DNA of 64,000 nucleotides from Moorena bouillonii PNG. Its GTDB lineage: Bacteria; Cyanobacteriota; Cyanobacteriia; Cyanobacteriales; Coleofasciculaceae. Positions within the stretch are counted from its first letter, which is position 1. The number at the start of each line of letters is the position of its first letter. The position numbers and the translations under genes are program-made. Positions 55,566 through 64,000 of this stretch are shown here, in pieces. Location: contig NZ_MKZS01000001.1 of the NCBI RefSeq assembly GCF_001942495.1, positions 510,918 to 574,917 of the forward strand. Direction: 5' to 3'. The notes beneath the pieces were generated by a model. It was not told the origin of the DNA. It was given only the letters and a program-made list of their open reading frames with translations, and made no database searches.

Positions 55566-56847
55566 TTGATTACTAAGTTTTTTCTTTACTATTGCCTATT
55601 GCCTCTTGCCTCTTGCCTGGCGCGTAGCGCTATATCACTGCGCTCCTCTATTCTTTCAGCTCCATTAATATGGGGTTGGTGTACTGAAGCGGCATCTCTA
55701 TTAGGAATTTCTTCTCGACGATTGCGCCAACTCCTAGAGAAGGGTCGGGTGCGGGGTGCCTATAAAAGCGGGAAATTCTGGATTATTCCTCTGTTTAAGC
55801 ATTTGCCGCAAATTACTAAAGGTAATCGTGGACCAAAGGGGAAATGGCCTGACGGGGTGACAAACAGCCTTAAAAGCTTTACGGGGTGTGGGGTGTGGGG
55901 TGATGGGTGTAGCTTTCAAGGGTATGTTTTTTAGATTTGGGCATTCGCCTAGGTATTACTCAACAGAAATACATTTTGAAACCCAAACCCCAGGAAGGAT
56001 TTGAGTATTCAATAAAAATCATTAAGTGACGAATTCTGCTTGATGGCTATCCCCTGACGGGGCGATGGCTGAGACACTTGCACCAACTTGAAAATTTGTT
56101 TTGGTAGGTAACTATTGACAAAAGAACTTCGGGTAGCGGTCACACAGAGCGACTGTTGGAGTACTGAAATTTATTTTCATCACGTTCGTTACCCGCGTTG
56201 TTTTGTACTGCTGCCACCATGACGTACCCGCGCCCGGCGCGGAGCAAATGACATTAAATAGTACTCAGAAACAGGGAATTTATCAAATGTGTTCCATAGT
56301 CAAATAATTATTGTATATTAAAGCCGGGTGACATCAATCACAGTGAACAAAAATCGTCCAATTACTTATCAACAATGGTTGCGGGTGGTCACCCTTAAAA
56401 ATGCCTCATTTAAGCAAACCACAAGCAGTAGTATTAGGAATGTGGAGCTTTGCTATTGCGATGACTCATCCGCAGTGGTTTATCTACTGCGGTGGTGTTT
56501 TTGGGGGAAATTCTAGAGCAACCAGAAAACACAATTCGAGAAAGATTAAGGCAATGGTATAATAGTAAAGTCGATAAAAACGGAAGAAAGCGTAGAGAAA
56601 TCCAGGTCGAACATAGCTTTGTTCCTTTGTTACGCGCTTATATTAAGTTGGTGGTCATCAGAGGAAAAAAGTTTAGTATTAGCTGCGGAGGCTTCCACAT
56701 TGGTAGCGCGTTTTACTTTATTAGTTATTAGTGTGGTTTATCGAGGTTGTGGAATTCCTGTAGCGAGCGAAAATAGTGAGAGCAAACGAAAAAGGCAGTT
56801 GGAAACCCTACTGGCTCAAACTCTTAGATTCTCTTCAAGAGGGTGTT

Positions 56848-56876
56848 CCTTGGCCAAAAGGCCACGCTACGCGAAC
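56848..56876. repeat. CTACGCGAAC-type repeat inserted in frame in the transposase
   Basis: CTTGGCCAAAAGGCCACGCT plus ACGCGAA adds the residues WPKGHATRT between LQEGVP and DWLVIV without breaking the frame. Confidence 0.7.
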
Positions 56877-57062
56877 CGACTGGTTGGTGATTGTCACTAC
56901 AGACAGAGGTTTATACGCTGATTGGTTCTACCAAGCGATTGAACAATTGGGTTGGCATCCATTTATGCGTATTAACCATCAGGGATATTATCAATCCTCA
57001 CGCCTAGCAACAATTTGTTCCTCTTTCAGAATTAATTACTCAAGTGGGGCAATCTTGGAGTG

Positions 57063-57122
57063 GAAGCGATGCAGCGCCTTCACGCGGGGGTTTCCCCCAC
57101 TCGCGCTTTGCATCAAGACAAG
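57063..57122. repeat. GATGCA...GGGGGTTTCCCCC...TGCATC palindromic repeat in the transposase
   Basis: Begins AAGCGATGCAGCGCC and ends TGCATCAAGAC, with GCGGGGGTTTCCCCCAC centred. It lies within the nested IS and separates two transposase fragments. Confidence 0.8.
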
Positions 57123-57329
57123 GTAACTTGTTTGAAAACCAACAGTCTGTCTTGCACTCTTTTAGCTCAATGGGATTCTGGCTATGCCGATCCTTGGCTA
57201 ATCGTAACAGATTTGAGTCCTCAACAAGCACAGAGAAAGTTGGTATGGTATGCGCGGTTGGATTGAATGTCAATTCATGTACATCAAACGAGGTGGTAAA
57301 GGTAGTCATCACACTAAAATGAATGACCC

Positions 57330-57355
57330 TGGCCAAAAGGCCACGCTACGCGAAC
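57330..57355. repeat. Second CTACGCGAAC-type repeat in the transposase
   Basis: TGGCCAAAAGGCCACGCTAC plus GCGAAC is inserted between MNDP and RAERLWLA, adding GQKATLRE in frame. Confidence 0.7.
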
Positions 57356-57786
57356 GACGAGCAGAACGTCTCTGGTTAGCCATTGCTGTTGCTACTTTAT
57401 TTTTAGTCAGTATTGGTGGAGAGGCCGAGGCGAATTTGCCAGCAAGTAGCTTACCTCCTTTAGATGATGAAATGAGCTCCTCCGCTCAGACAAAGGAAAA
57501 TCCGAGCATACCAGAAAAGCAAATTTTATTGCTAAAAACTAATCCTACTCGATTTTTAAGTTGTTTCAGACGAGGATTTTTAAGAATTTTGGCATCTGCG
57601 ATTAAGGGCATGCCTTTACCTACAGGTAGATTTATTCCCGATTTTTCTCCTGCCCCTGGATGAATCTTAAAAACATACCCTTGAAAGGATGGGTGTAGGG
57701 GAAGATTTTGAGCTGGCGGAGTTGCGACGGGACGGTTAAATCAGGTTTCGGACTGATTGTTATCGCTGGGCTCACTCCAAATTACC

Positions 57787-57843
57787 TGTCTTGATGCAGT
57801 CGCTCATGGGGGAAACCCCCGCGTGAAGGCGCTGCATCGCTTC
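57787..57843. repeat. GATGCA-type palindromic repeat in the MITE remnant
   Basis: GTCTTGATGCAGTCGCTC, then ATGGGGGAAACCCCC and GCTGCATCGCTTC. It is in the right part of the interrupted MITE, outside the IS. Confidence 0.8.
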
Positions 57844-58358
57844 TATTTTACCCACCCCCCACACCCCACACCCCATACCCTGTCTAGTTTTTAGCCTTGT
57901 TGTCACCCCCTCAGGGAAATGGCGCACTAGTCGTCCCCCAGCTTTAGCTAAGATTAATGTCAATCGCAATCACATTGGCTCGAATATGAAGAAAAGCCCG
58001 GAAGACCGCAAGCCAGTGATTTCAGTAAAACGAAAGGGCACTAATCTTTACGGTAATGAAGTGGAAATCCTCGGTCCGTGTAAGATTGTGTATCAGCCGG
58101 ATAATCCACTCGATTGTGGCGCTCGTTTGTGGATTGAAACCTTTAGTGATATCCACTTTGTTGGTGGGAGTTTTCCGGCTAGTAGCTGAGTCGGTCAAGG
58201 CTTTGCGATTATTCAAAATTACCTATTTGATTATTTGGCCTTGCATCAAGATATTGAAGTATGAAAGCGCGATCGCCTAGCCCGGTAGCTCAAACTAATG
58301 ACTTGACTCAGCTAGCAGTATATTGTGGGAAAGTTATCACCAAAAATAGTTATAACTC

Positions 58359-60785
58359 TTACTTACAACCATTTCCTTCACAACTTTGATATCTATCAGG
58401 AATAGTGAATTCACCAGTAATTTCGGATTTGAGTGGAATCTTAACCATGTATGGCTTAGCGGAACCATACCTCTGAAGTAGATAACCGACAATCAAAACT
58501 CCTTTCTTGATTTCGGCCTTTTTACGCACATTCAACAGAGCCTCGAAACCATCTTCAGGGTATGTGATCAGTTTTAAAGCTTGATCGATTTTGTCAATAG
58601 CGCTATTAATTTTAGTTTTATATTCATCTGAGTCTCTTCCTCGCTCAAGAGCCTGAGATACAAGGTCCTCGGCTTCCTCGAATAACCTGTTGATCATATT
58701 AAAAGTTTTTGCATCATCAATTTCTGTTCGCCCAAAAGCAAAGTCATCGCATAATTCATTAACTAAAGAAGCTCTCCAAGTCCCCCTTCTTATTCCTGAT
58801 TCAGGGTCTATTGATACTTCTATACGCAAATTTTTTAAAGTAAGATTTGCTCCTTGAACACCATGAACTGCAACAAACATATGGGGATTATAAACAAGAT
58901 CATCGAATGTCGGTAATTCCCTTTTTTTTCCTACTGTTTGAATGACTATTGGCGTCTCTTCTAGTAGCTTTTTAATTGAATTTGTACTTATAAATCCAGT
59001 GTTTATTAGTTCTAATATCTTATCATTTATAGTTTGAGTCGATCTTGTGGCGATTGAGTCACGGTAATCGGAAGGAATTTTACTTTCATCCTCAATAAAG
59101 ATAGTTATAAAGTCTTTTACTTGAAGCTGACCTTCCACTCCCATAAAGGCGTAATACATGTCTAGAACCCCTGGACTATCATCAACTAAACCATCTATAC
59201 GAACTGGCAGATCAGTAAACACGTAGGGTCGTGTATCATAGTAAAATAATGTATAATATGTAGCTGTTCCAAGAAACTCTTGTAAGTTCTTCTCATGCGG
59301 ATCGAACCAACGCCAAAAATTCTCGTTTTCCTTATTTAGAAATGTCAACAAAGGCCAAGCCTTACCATCTTCTGTTTTAAATGTACGAGTGGGAATAGCT
59401 GTATAGTCTGTGCCTGATTTACAAGTATCAAATTTTTTTCCTGGATCTGGAATCAAATCCTTGGAATAAATACCCAGAGCTCTCAAGCGAGTGCGCTCTT
59501 CAGGAGACAATAAGTTATTTGATTTTCCTAGTTTTATCTCTTTATTAGTGTCATTTTCAACTTTTAATATGTCACCAATATTGTTGTTTTGACAGTGGAT
59601 AGTATACCACCATCGAGTGCCCTCATCACGATTACCAATTACCTTAACTCCCACATACTTCGCATTATCAGGAATATCGTCACTAATATCTTTTTCATGA
59701 TGCCCTGACGTTGGTCCATCCTCAAAAACACGAGACCCCTCGTGAAAAATCTCCAGTCTATCCGGAATAGTAAAAAACTGATACTCCAAAGCGACTTTTG
59801 GGTTTGTACCTGGTGGGATCTTAAATAGATCAGTCCTAACTTCGCTCTTTCCATCGTATGTATGAGGCTTATTACATTGGACTGGAGCTTGACAACTAAT
59901 TGCTTGTATGGTTTGATTTCTGCTATCGGGTAGTAGAGAGTCTGCTAATCCTTCTCTACCGAAAGTTCCAGCCCAGGCTAGCAGTCTTGCTTCATCAGAA
60001 GTACCTAGTTGTGCTAGGTTTAAGTTCTTTAAATTAGCATTATCCAGTGTTGCTTGTAAGCGCTGCTTGACATTGGATTCACATTTTTGTTTTCCTGTGT
60101 TCTTTAATGCTATATAATTTTCTGAGGGGTTAGCATTGGCTTGAGACAAGGTTATGGTTTCTATGGGTTTACCGGATGCACCATAAATAATAGCCTGACT
60201 ATTGCTAAATTCAGCTTTAGTGCCATCAGCTAGAATAATTGCCTGCACTTTATTTTGGTCATCGTATTCAATTTTGAATTCAGATAACCGCTCTTTAATT
60301 TCTGATTCCTGTAGTGGGCTTTGTCCACCTACAACGGCTTTTGGTTTCGGAACTGAAACACCTTTAAAGGCAATCTCATAGATCCGAAATTCTTCTTCTG
60401 GTAAGTTTACCTGCATCCGTTGTTCTGCCCCTGTGGATGGAGAAACGATTAGCACTTCGTTATATCCGGCAGAATAGGGTGTCTGTTGAATAACACCATA
60501 ATCTTTAGCCAGGGCTCCAAACAGTCGATCCACCAACTCTTCAATTGAACGGGGAATGCCATAGGGAATAATTTCATCTACTGCGTCATCAATCGTGTCA
60601 TTTATCACGTCTTCGATTTCTTCATTAATTCCCCCAGGAAGTTTGGGAACTTTAATCTTTGGAATAAGATCGTCTAAACCAAAGGCCCAGGTGTAATTGG
60701 CTGAAAACACTATGGATAATGTGACTAAGGATGACCGAAAGATTAGCTTTGGGATTGAGAACTTGGTTCGGGATACTTGTGCCAT
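58359..60785 (-). CDS. Large exported protein of unknown function
   Basis: 808 residues from ATG 60785; a TTG 24 bp further up is less likely. A signal peptide is clear (RSSLVTLSIVFSANYTWAFG, cut near AFG). After it comes an acidic stretch (EEIEDVINDTIDDAVDEIIP). The body has no family I recognise. Features include Cys pairs (CQAPVQCNKPHTY), a beta-rich middle region around 310-400 with YQFFTIPDRLEIFHEGSRVF (resembling accessory sugar- or calcium-binding beta domains), a section with YYTLFYYDTRPYVFTDLPV, and a helical C-terminal region followed by a Cys-flanked end (YQSCEGNGCK). No transporter or partner is adjacent. Confidence 0.75.
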   Translation of the reverse strand: MAQVSRTKFSIPKLIFRSSLVTLSIVFSANYTWAFGLDDLIPKIKVPKLPGGINEEIEDVINDTIDDAVDEIIPYGIPRSIEELVDRLFGALAKDYGVIQQTPYSAGYNEVLIVSPSTGAEQRMQVNLPEEEFRIYEIAFKGVSVPKPKAVVGGQSPLQESEIKERLSEFKIEYDDQNKVQAIILADGTKAEFSNSQAIIYGASGKPIETITLSQANANPSENYIALKNTGKQKCESNVKQRLQATLDNANLKNLNLAQLGTSDEARLLAWAGTFGREGLADSLLPDSRNQTIQAISCQAPVQCNKPHTYDGKSEVRTDLFKIPPGTNPKVALEYQFFTIPDRLEIFHEGSRVFEDGPTSGHHEKDISDDIPDNAKYVGVKVIGNRDEGTRWWYTIHCQNNNIGDILKVENDTNKEIKLGKSNNLLSPEERTRLRALGIYSKDLIPDPGKKFDTCKSGTDYTAIPTRTFKTEDGKAWPLLTFLNKENENFWRWFDPHEKNLQEFLGTATYYTLFYYDTRPYVFTDLPVRIDGLVDDSPGVLDMYYAFMGVEGQLQVKDFITIFIEDESKIPSDYRDSIATRSTQTINDKILELINTGFISTNSIKKLLEETPIVIQTVGKKRELPTFDDLVYNPHMFVAVHGVQGANLTLKNLRIEVSIDPESGIRRGTWRASLVNELCDDFAFGRTEIDDAKTFNMINRLFEEAEDLVSQALERGRDSDEYKTKINSAIDKIDQALKLITYPEDGFEALLNVRKKAEIKKGVLIVGYLLQRYGSAKPYMVKIPLKSEITGEFTIPDRYQSCEGNGCK

Positions 60786-61534
60786 GATCAGTGTGTAGGA
60801 ATGGAACAATTATCTGAAGAGATATCTGATAGAGACGTTGAGCGTTATGATAAATCTTCTAGATATAGAGCACCTGGAAACTGAATCTGTAAATCACTGG
60901 AAGCGTTATTTGGCTGTTTAATAATTTAGTTGGACTGTAAAAAAGTCCAGTAGGGTGCGTGATAAGACGGGCTCCCTCTAATTTTATAGGTAGCCAGTAT
61001 TGGGACAGTCCGTCCCGTAACGCACCACTGGATCAAACAGCATGGATTGAGATGCATCCCTTTTAGAGTGACCTGTAGACGATTACAGGATCTTGCACAT
61101 TACGATTAGTAAGTGGCTCCCATCAACTTACTAATCGTGACAATTTGTAAACTGACTCAAGCATTGGATAATAAGGGTTGGATTGATTACAATCTCAAAT
61201 CAAATTATCAATCAGATAGTTAATATAATATTTTCTACCTCGACTATATTAACTAGACATACAGTCAATGTAGGCGAAGCTTTGATGAAGTATTACTCAA
61301 GTTTTATTAATATTGAGTTAAGCAGGGCTTTCACATTTCATCCTAAAAGGGTGACAAGCATACTGTAACTCTTGTAAAATCTAGTAAGTAGATAGGTTAA
61401 ATTATCCGTTAAATAGTGTTGGATTCACATTTGTGAAAACCTTTTGAATACAGGCTTCCAGCTTCATTATCGAATTATGAATTTTAAGCTTTATCTATGC
61501 CTACCTAGTCTATAATTTTGATAATCTACATTAA
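60786..61534. other. Intergenic interval, no confident gene
   Basis: It includes an inverted repeat around 61104-61141 (TTACGATTAGTAAGT.. and ACTTACTAATCGTGA) and AT-rich DNA. A 61-codon frame at 61183 is not recognisable. Confidence 0.4.
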
Positions 61535-61660
61535 ATGGATAATTTGCGGAGCATGCAAGGAAAATCTTTCTTAGGATTGCTTAGGATTGGCAGCTTAGTA
61601 GCTTTAATAGTTGGTAGCCAGGGGAGGATTAATGCTCAAGTGCCGTCACAGCTATTTTAA
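61535..61660 (+). CDS. Possible 41-residue secreted peptide or 5' gene fragment
   Basis: ATG 61535 opens a frame with a signal-like segment (LRIGSLVALIVGSQGRINAQ) followed by only seven residues before TAA. It may be the truncated start of a longer exported protein. Confidence 0.25.
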   Translation: MDNLRSMQGKSFLGLLRIGSLVALIVGSQGRINAQVPSQLF

Positions 61661-61713
61661 TCTTGGTATAACCAAGGTATAATCAAGAATTAGGTCTTAT
61701 TCCTAAAGTCACT

Positions 61714-61950
61714 ATGAAAACTGAAATTTCACTTCCAGACTCAGTTTTTGAAGAGGCAGAAGCCCTTGCTCAACAGATGGGCTTGTCGCGTAGTGAACTC
61801 TACCTAAAAGCATTAAAAGCTTATCTTAAAAGGTACAATCGCAATCAAATTTTACAGAAGCTGAATGAAGTCTACTCTAAAGAGTCTTCTGAGCTAGATC
61901 CAGTGATGGCAAAGATACAATTCATGTCTCTAGCTCATGAGGAATGGTAA
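61714..61950 (+). CDS. Ribbon-helix-helix antitoxin-like protein, orphan
   Basis: 78 residues. It opens MKTEISLPDSVFEEAEALAQ, then GLSRSELYLKALKAYLKRY, an RHH strand-helix-helix, and ends in an acidic tail (MSLAHEEW) typical of antitoxins placed before MazF/PemK toxins. After the stop, only MYRPNAYH and a stop follow before a HIP1 site, so no toxin is present. It may be a solitary remnant or a regulator. Confidence 0.75.
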   Translation: MKTEISLPDSVFEEAEALAQQMGLSRSELYLKALKAYLKRYNRNQILQKLNEVYSKESSELDPVMAKIQFMSLAHEEW

Positions 61951-62030
61951 TGTATCGTCCTAACGCTTACCACTAAGCTGATGAGTGCGATCGCACTATT
62001 GCTGGCGTTGCTGATTCTGAGTATGGTTTC

Positions 62031-62100
62031 GCCCCCCTAGCCCCCCAATTCTGGGGGGAAAAACTGTCAAAGTCCCCCAGAATTGGGGGATTTAGGGGGC
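62031..62100. repeat. G/C-run inverted repeat
   Basis: GCCCCCCTAGCCCCCCAATT and the complementary CCCCCAGAATTGGGGG with TTTAGGGGGC form a long stem around AAAAACTGTCAAAG. This is a widespread cyanobacterial intergenic form and may act as a terminator for polA (minus strand) 72 bp away. Confidence 0.7.
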
Positions 62101-62171
62101 TTTAATAAAACCAGATGATCGCGCATTCATTCCTTAATTCAGCAACCCCCTATTCCCTATTGCCTATTGCC

Positions 62172-64000
62172 TTATTTCGCTTCCATCCAATTTTCCCCAG
62201 CATGTATTTCCACAACCAAAGGAACAGTCAACTCAACTGCGGATTCCATAGTTTCCCGAATTTTTACCTGCAATTCTTCCCATTCATCAGGGGGAATTTC
62301 AAAGATTAATTCATCATGGACTTGTAATAGCAACCGCGCCTGATAGTTCTGTAACACTTGATACAGATTAACCATAGCAATTTTAATGATATCAGCGCTG
62401 GAGCCTTGGATTGGGGAATTAGCTGCTGCTCTTAATGACCCAGCATCATAGGGATTGATACCCTTAAGTTGATCGAGATCAATCTGATCAAGAGGCTTAC
62501 CTTGCAGCCTTCTAAGACTGTTACCACCAAAGCTAAAGTAGCGACGGCGTCCGAGTATAGTTTCTACATAGCCTTGTGCGATCGCTTTTTTCTTGGTTTC
62601 CTCTAAATACGCAAACACTAGAGGATAGCGCTGGTTCAATCGATCAATAAATACTTTCCCTTGAGCTGCCGATACCTTAGCTTCCTGAGCAAACCGTTGT
62701 GCTCCCATGCCATAAATTACGCCAAAATTAATTATTTTACCCAAGCGCCGCTCTTCAGCAGTAATGTCTTCCTTTTCAAATAACATTTGCGCTGTCAAGG
62801 TATGGACATCCGCTTGAGTTTGGTAAGCTTCCACTAGCACTGGCTCTTGACTCAAGTGGGCTAGGATTCGTAGCTCAATTTGGGAATAGTCAGCAGATAC
62901 CAACAGCCAACCGGATTCTGGAATAAAACCCTTCCGAATCTGGCGACTAAAATCAGTACGAATAGGAATATTTTGTAAATTAGGACTAGAGGAGGATAAT
63001 CTACCAGTTGTGGTCACGGTCTGGTTGAAATCCGTATGTACTCGTTTAGTATCGGAACGCATCAGTGCTGGTAAAGCATCCACATAAGTAGATTTCAATT
63101 TCGATAAGCTACGGTACTCCAGAACAGCATCTATTACTGGATGGTCTCCTTGTAATTTAGCTAAGATAGTAGCATCGGTAGAGTAACCGGTTTTGGTTTT
63201 ACGAGACTTCCTACGATCTAACCCTAGTTTCTCAAACAGTAACTGACTCAGCTGTTTAGGGGAACCTAAATTAAATTCTTGTCCAGCATCTTGATAGGCT
63301 TGCTGTTTAATCGCCACTAAATCCTTTTCCAGCTGTTGAGAGAACTGTTCCAGATAATCCTTATCAATACTAATCCCCTGGTATTCCATCTCAGCTAATA
63401 CTGGTTCGAGGGGTTGCTCTACCTCTAGCAACAATTGCTGCAAAGCTGGAATTTTCGCCAATTCTTCTCGTAATTTAGAAACTATTCCGAAGGTGGTATA
63501 AGCATCCATCCCACAGTAATTAGCTACCGTGGGAATGTCTAAATCTCCGATAGTTTTCCCTTTTGGAACTAAGTCATCATAACTTTTTGCTTCTATTCCT
63601 AAATAGTGCAGCCCTAAGTCACTAAGTTTATGGCTAGTTTCGGGATTGAGTACATAACTAGCTAGCATCGTATCGAATACCACTCCTGCTAGCTGAATCC
63701 CGTTACAACGGAAGACTAGTCGGTCAAATTTCGTATTTTGTAAGACTTTGGGATAATCTGAGCTTTCTAAAATTGGACGTAGGGATTCTAAGACCATATC
63801 CTGGTCTAAATTAGTCCCATCTTTATGACCGATAGGAATATAAGCAACATCAGTTAGTTCTTTTCCCCAACAACAGCCAATCCCCACCAACTGAGCATCC
63901 CGTGGTTCCAAATCACTGGTTTCTGTATCCCAAGCCACAGGATTTCCAGCATCGGTATAGTATTTTAGCTGTTCAACTAATTGATTGAGCTTGTCTACAG
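62172..64000 (-). CDS. polA: DNA polymerase I, 3' part (5' end outside the window)
   Basis: The frame continues past 64000, so about 609 codons are visible and the N-terminal 5'-3' exonuclease is missing. The 3'-5' exonuclease region has AWDTETSDLE (Asp-x-Glu), NTKFDRLVF and YCGMDAYTT, so proofreading residues appear intact. Polymerase motifs: A VSADYSQIELRILAH, B RRLGKIINFGVIYGMG, C LLQVHDELIFEI. It fills gaps in repair and removes Okazaki primers. GTG 63938 is internal, not the start. Confidence 0.95.
   Translation of the reverse strand, partial: VDKLNQLVEQLKYYTDAGNPVAWDTETSDLEPRDAQLVGIGCCWGKELTDVAYIPIGHKDGTNLDQDMVLESLRPILESSDYPKVLQNTKFDRLVFRCNGIQLAGVVFDTMLASYVLNPETSHKLSDLGLHYLGIEAKSYDDLVPKGKTIGDLDIPTVANYCGMDAYTTFGIVSKLREELAKIPALQQLLLEVEQPLEPVLAEMEYQGISIDKDYLEQFSQQLEKDLVAIKQQAYQDAGQEFNLGSPKQLSQLLFEKLGLDRRKSRKTKTGYSTDATILAKLQGDHPVIDAVLEYRSLSKLKSTYVDALPALMRSDTKRVHTDFNQTVTTTGRLSSSSPNLQNIPIRTDFSRQIRKGFIPESGWLLVSADYSQIELRILAHLSQEPVLVEAYQTQADVHTLTAQMLFEKEDITAEERRLGKIINFGVIYGMGAQRFAQEAKVSAAQGKVFIDRLNQRYPLVFAYLEETKKKAIAQGYVETILGRRRYFSFGGNSLRRLQGKPLDQIDLDQLKGINPYDAGSLRAAANSPIQGSSADIIKIAMVNLYQVLQNYQARLLLQVHDELIFEIPPDEWEELQVKIRETMESAVELTVPLVVEIHAGENWMEAK

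Larger units (their letters stand above)
56401..57662 (+). pseudogene. Transposase of the nested IS, frameshifted and repeat-invaded
   Basis: Starts MPHLSKPQAVVLGMWSFAIA at 56401. Later fragments are EQPENTIRERLRQWY, KSLVLAAEASTL, GSWKPYWLKLLDSLQEGVP, DWLVIVTTDRGLYADWFYQA (Asp-centred), WDSGYADPWLIVTDL and RAERLWLAIAVATLFLVSIG with a C-terminal tail. At least three frame changes are present. Palindromic repeats interrupt it at 56848-56876, 57063-57122 and 57330-57355. Confidence 0.85.
55913..57687 (+). mobile_element. IS4-like insertion sequence, 1775 bp, 11-bp target duplication
   Basis: Terminal inverted repeats CTTTCAAGGGTATGTTTTT are at both ends. GATGGGTGTAG is duplicated at 55902-55912 and 57688-57698. 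The size, 11-bp duplication and a single transposase of 4-type character suggest the IS4 superfamily, but the family is not certain. Confidence 0.85.
55849..57914. mobile_element. MITE with CTGA(C/G)GGGGTGACA ends and 9-bp target duplication, itself interrupted
   Basis: Left end CTGACGGGGTGACA, right end complement of CTGAGGGGGTGACA. The flanking direct repeat GGAAATGGC occurs at 55840-55848 and 57915-57923. Without the IS inside it, the MITE would be about 280 bp, with GGGGTGTGGGGTGTGGGG subterminal inverted repeats. It belongs to the same end-type as 816-1039. Confidence 0.85.
55566..58189 (+). pseudogene. Helix-turn-helix DNA-binding gene split by nested mobile elements
   Basis: The first part (to 55848) reads TEAASLLGISSRRLRQLLEK then GAYKSGKFWIIPL, an excisionase/MerR-like helix-turn-helix, to KGNRGPKGKW. 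The second part (57924-58189) reads TSRPPALAKINVNR, then MKKSPEDRKP and EVEILGPCKIVYQPDNPLD to a stop. Removing 55849-57923 (the insert plus one 9-bp duplication) joins both parts in frame, which shows they were one gene. The true start is unclear: no ATG lies in frame, and a palindromic repeat sits at 55620-55640 just ahead of the domain. Function beyond DNA binding is unknown. Confidence 0.75.

Noticed and set aside
61183-61368. 61-codon frame in the gap before the antitoxin
   Set aside because: Composition is AT-driven (Ile, Asn and Thr-rich), with no ribosome site or recognised motif.

Overview
The window comes from a cyanobacterium, most likely a large-genome filamentous type (a Moorena/Okeania-like marine genus is my guess, not something I can prove here). 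Support: an NDH-1 subunit (ndhH), a one-helix high-light-inducible protein, demethylphylloquinone reductase (ndbB), class II Calvin-cycle aldolase, cyanobacteria-restricted families (DUF3181, DUF4330), many HIP1 octamers (GCGATCGC), and dense dispersed palindromic repeats.

Layout. 0-1.5 kb: on the minus strand, a Nif11-type RiPP precursor with two MYG motifs, the hallmark of spliceotide precursors; its maturation genes should lie left of the window. A 224-bp MITE with a clean target duplication lies upstream of it. 1.5-6.1 kb: an accessory DNA-processing module made of a Fe-S PD-(D/E)XK nuclease, a ribbon-helix-helix protein, a 71-residue protein, a Rad50/SbcC-like ATPase and a second PD-(D/E)XK protein. 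This is the best candidate here for an undescribed multi-gene system. 6.2-49.6 kb: mainly a housekeeping chromosome: clpB, fghA, murE, two DICT-type sensor kinases, ndhH, an MFS transporter, moaC/moaB, fba, an NMT1-type ABC transporter, clpP, lpxD, a peroxiredoxin, hli, the principal sigma factor, miaE, ndbB and two tRNAs. It is interspersed with long intergenic stretches holding repeats, perfect palindromes and tnpB-less IS200/IS605 relics.

49.7-58.3 kb is a mobile-element graveyard: an intact-looking IS605-type element whose TnpB lacks the zinc-finger cysteines, a decayed ISAs1-type transposase, an oxidoreductase pseudogene with three in-frame TAA codons, and a multi-level nested insertion. 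In that nest a helix-turn-helix gene is split by a MITE with a 9-bp target duplication. The MITE is split by an IS4-like element with an 11-bp duplication, and both host small palindromic repeats. 58.4-64 kb: a large exported protein of unknown function, an orphan ribbon-helix-helix antitoxin, and the 3' part of polA running off the right edge.

Starts were moved inward where a better ATG or Shine-Dalgarno site exists. Three small genes (29383-29505, 34803-34943 and the hli gene 38762-38914) were found by reading the sequence directly. All family assignments come from recognising motifs by eye; no database search was run.
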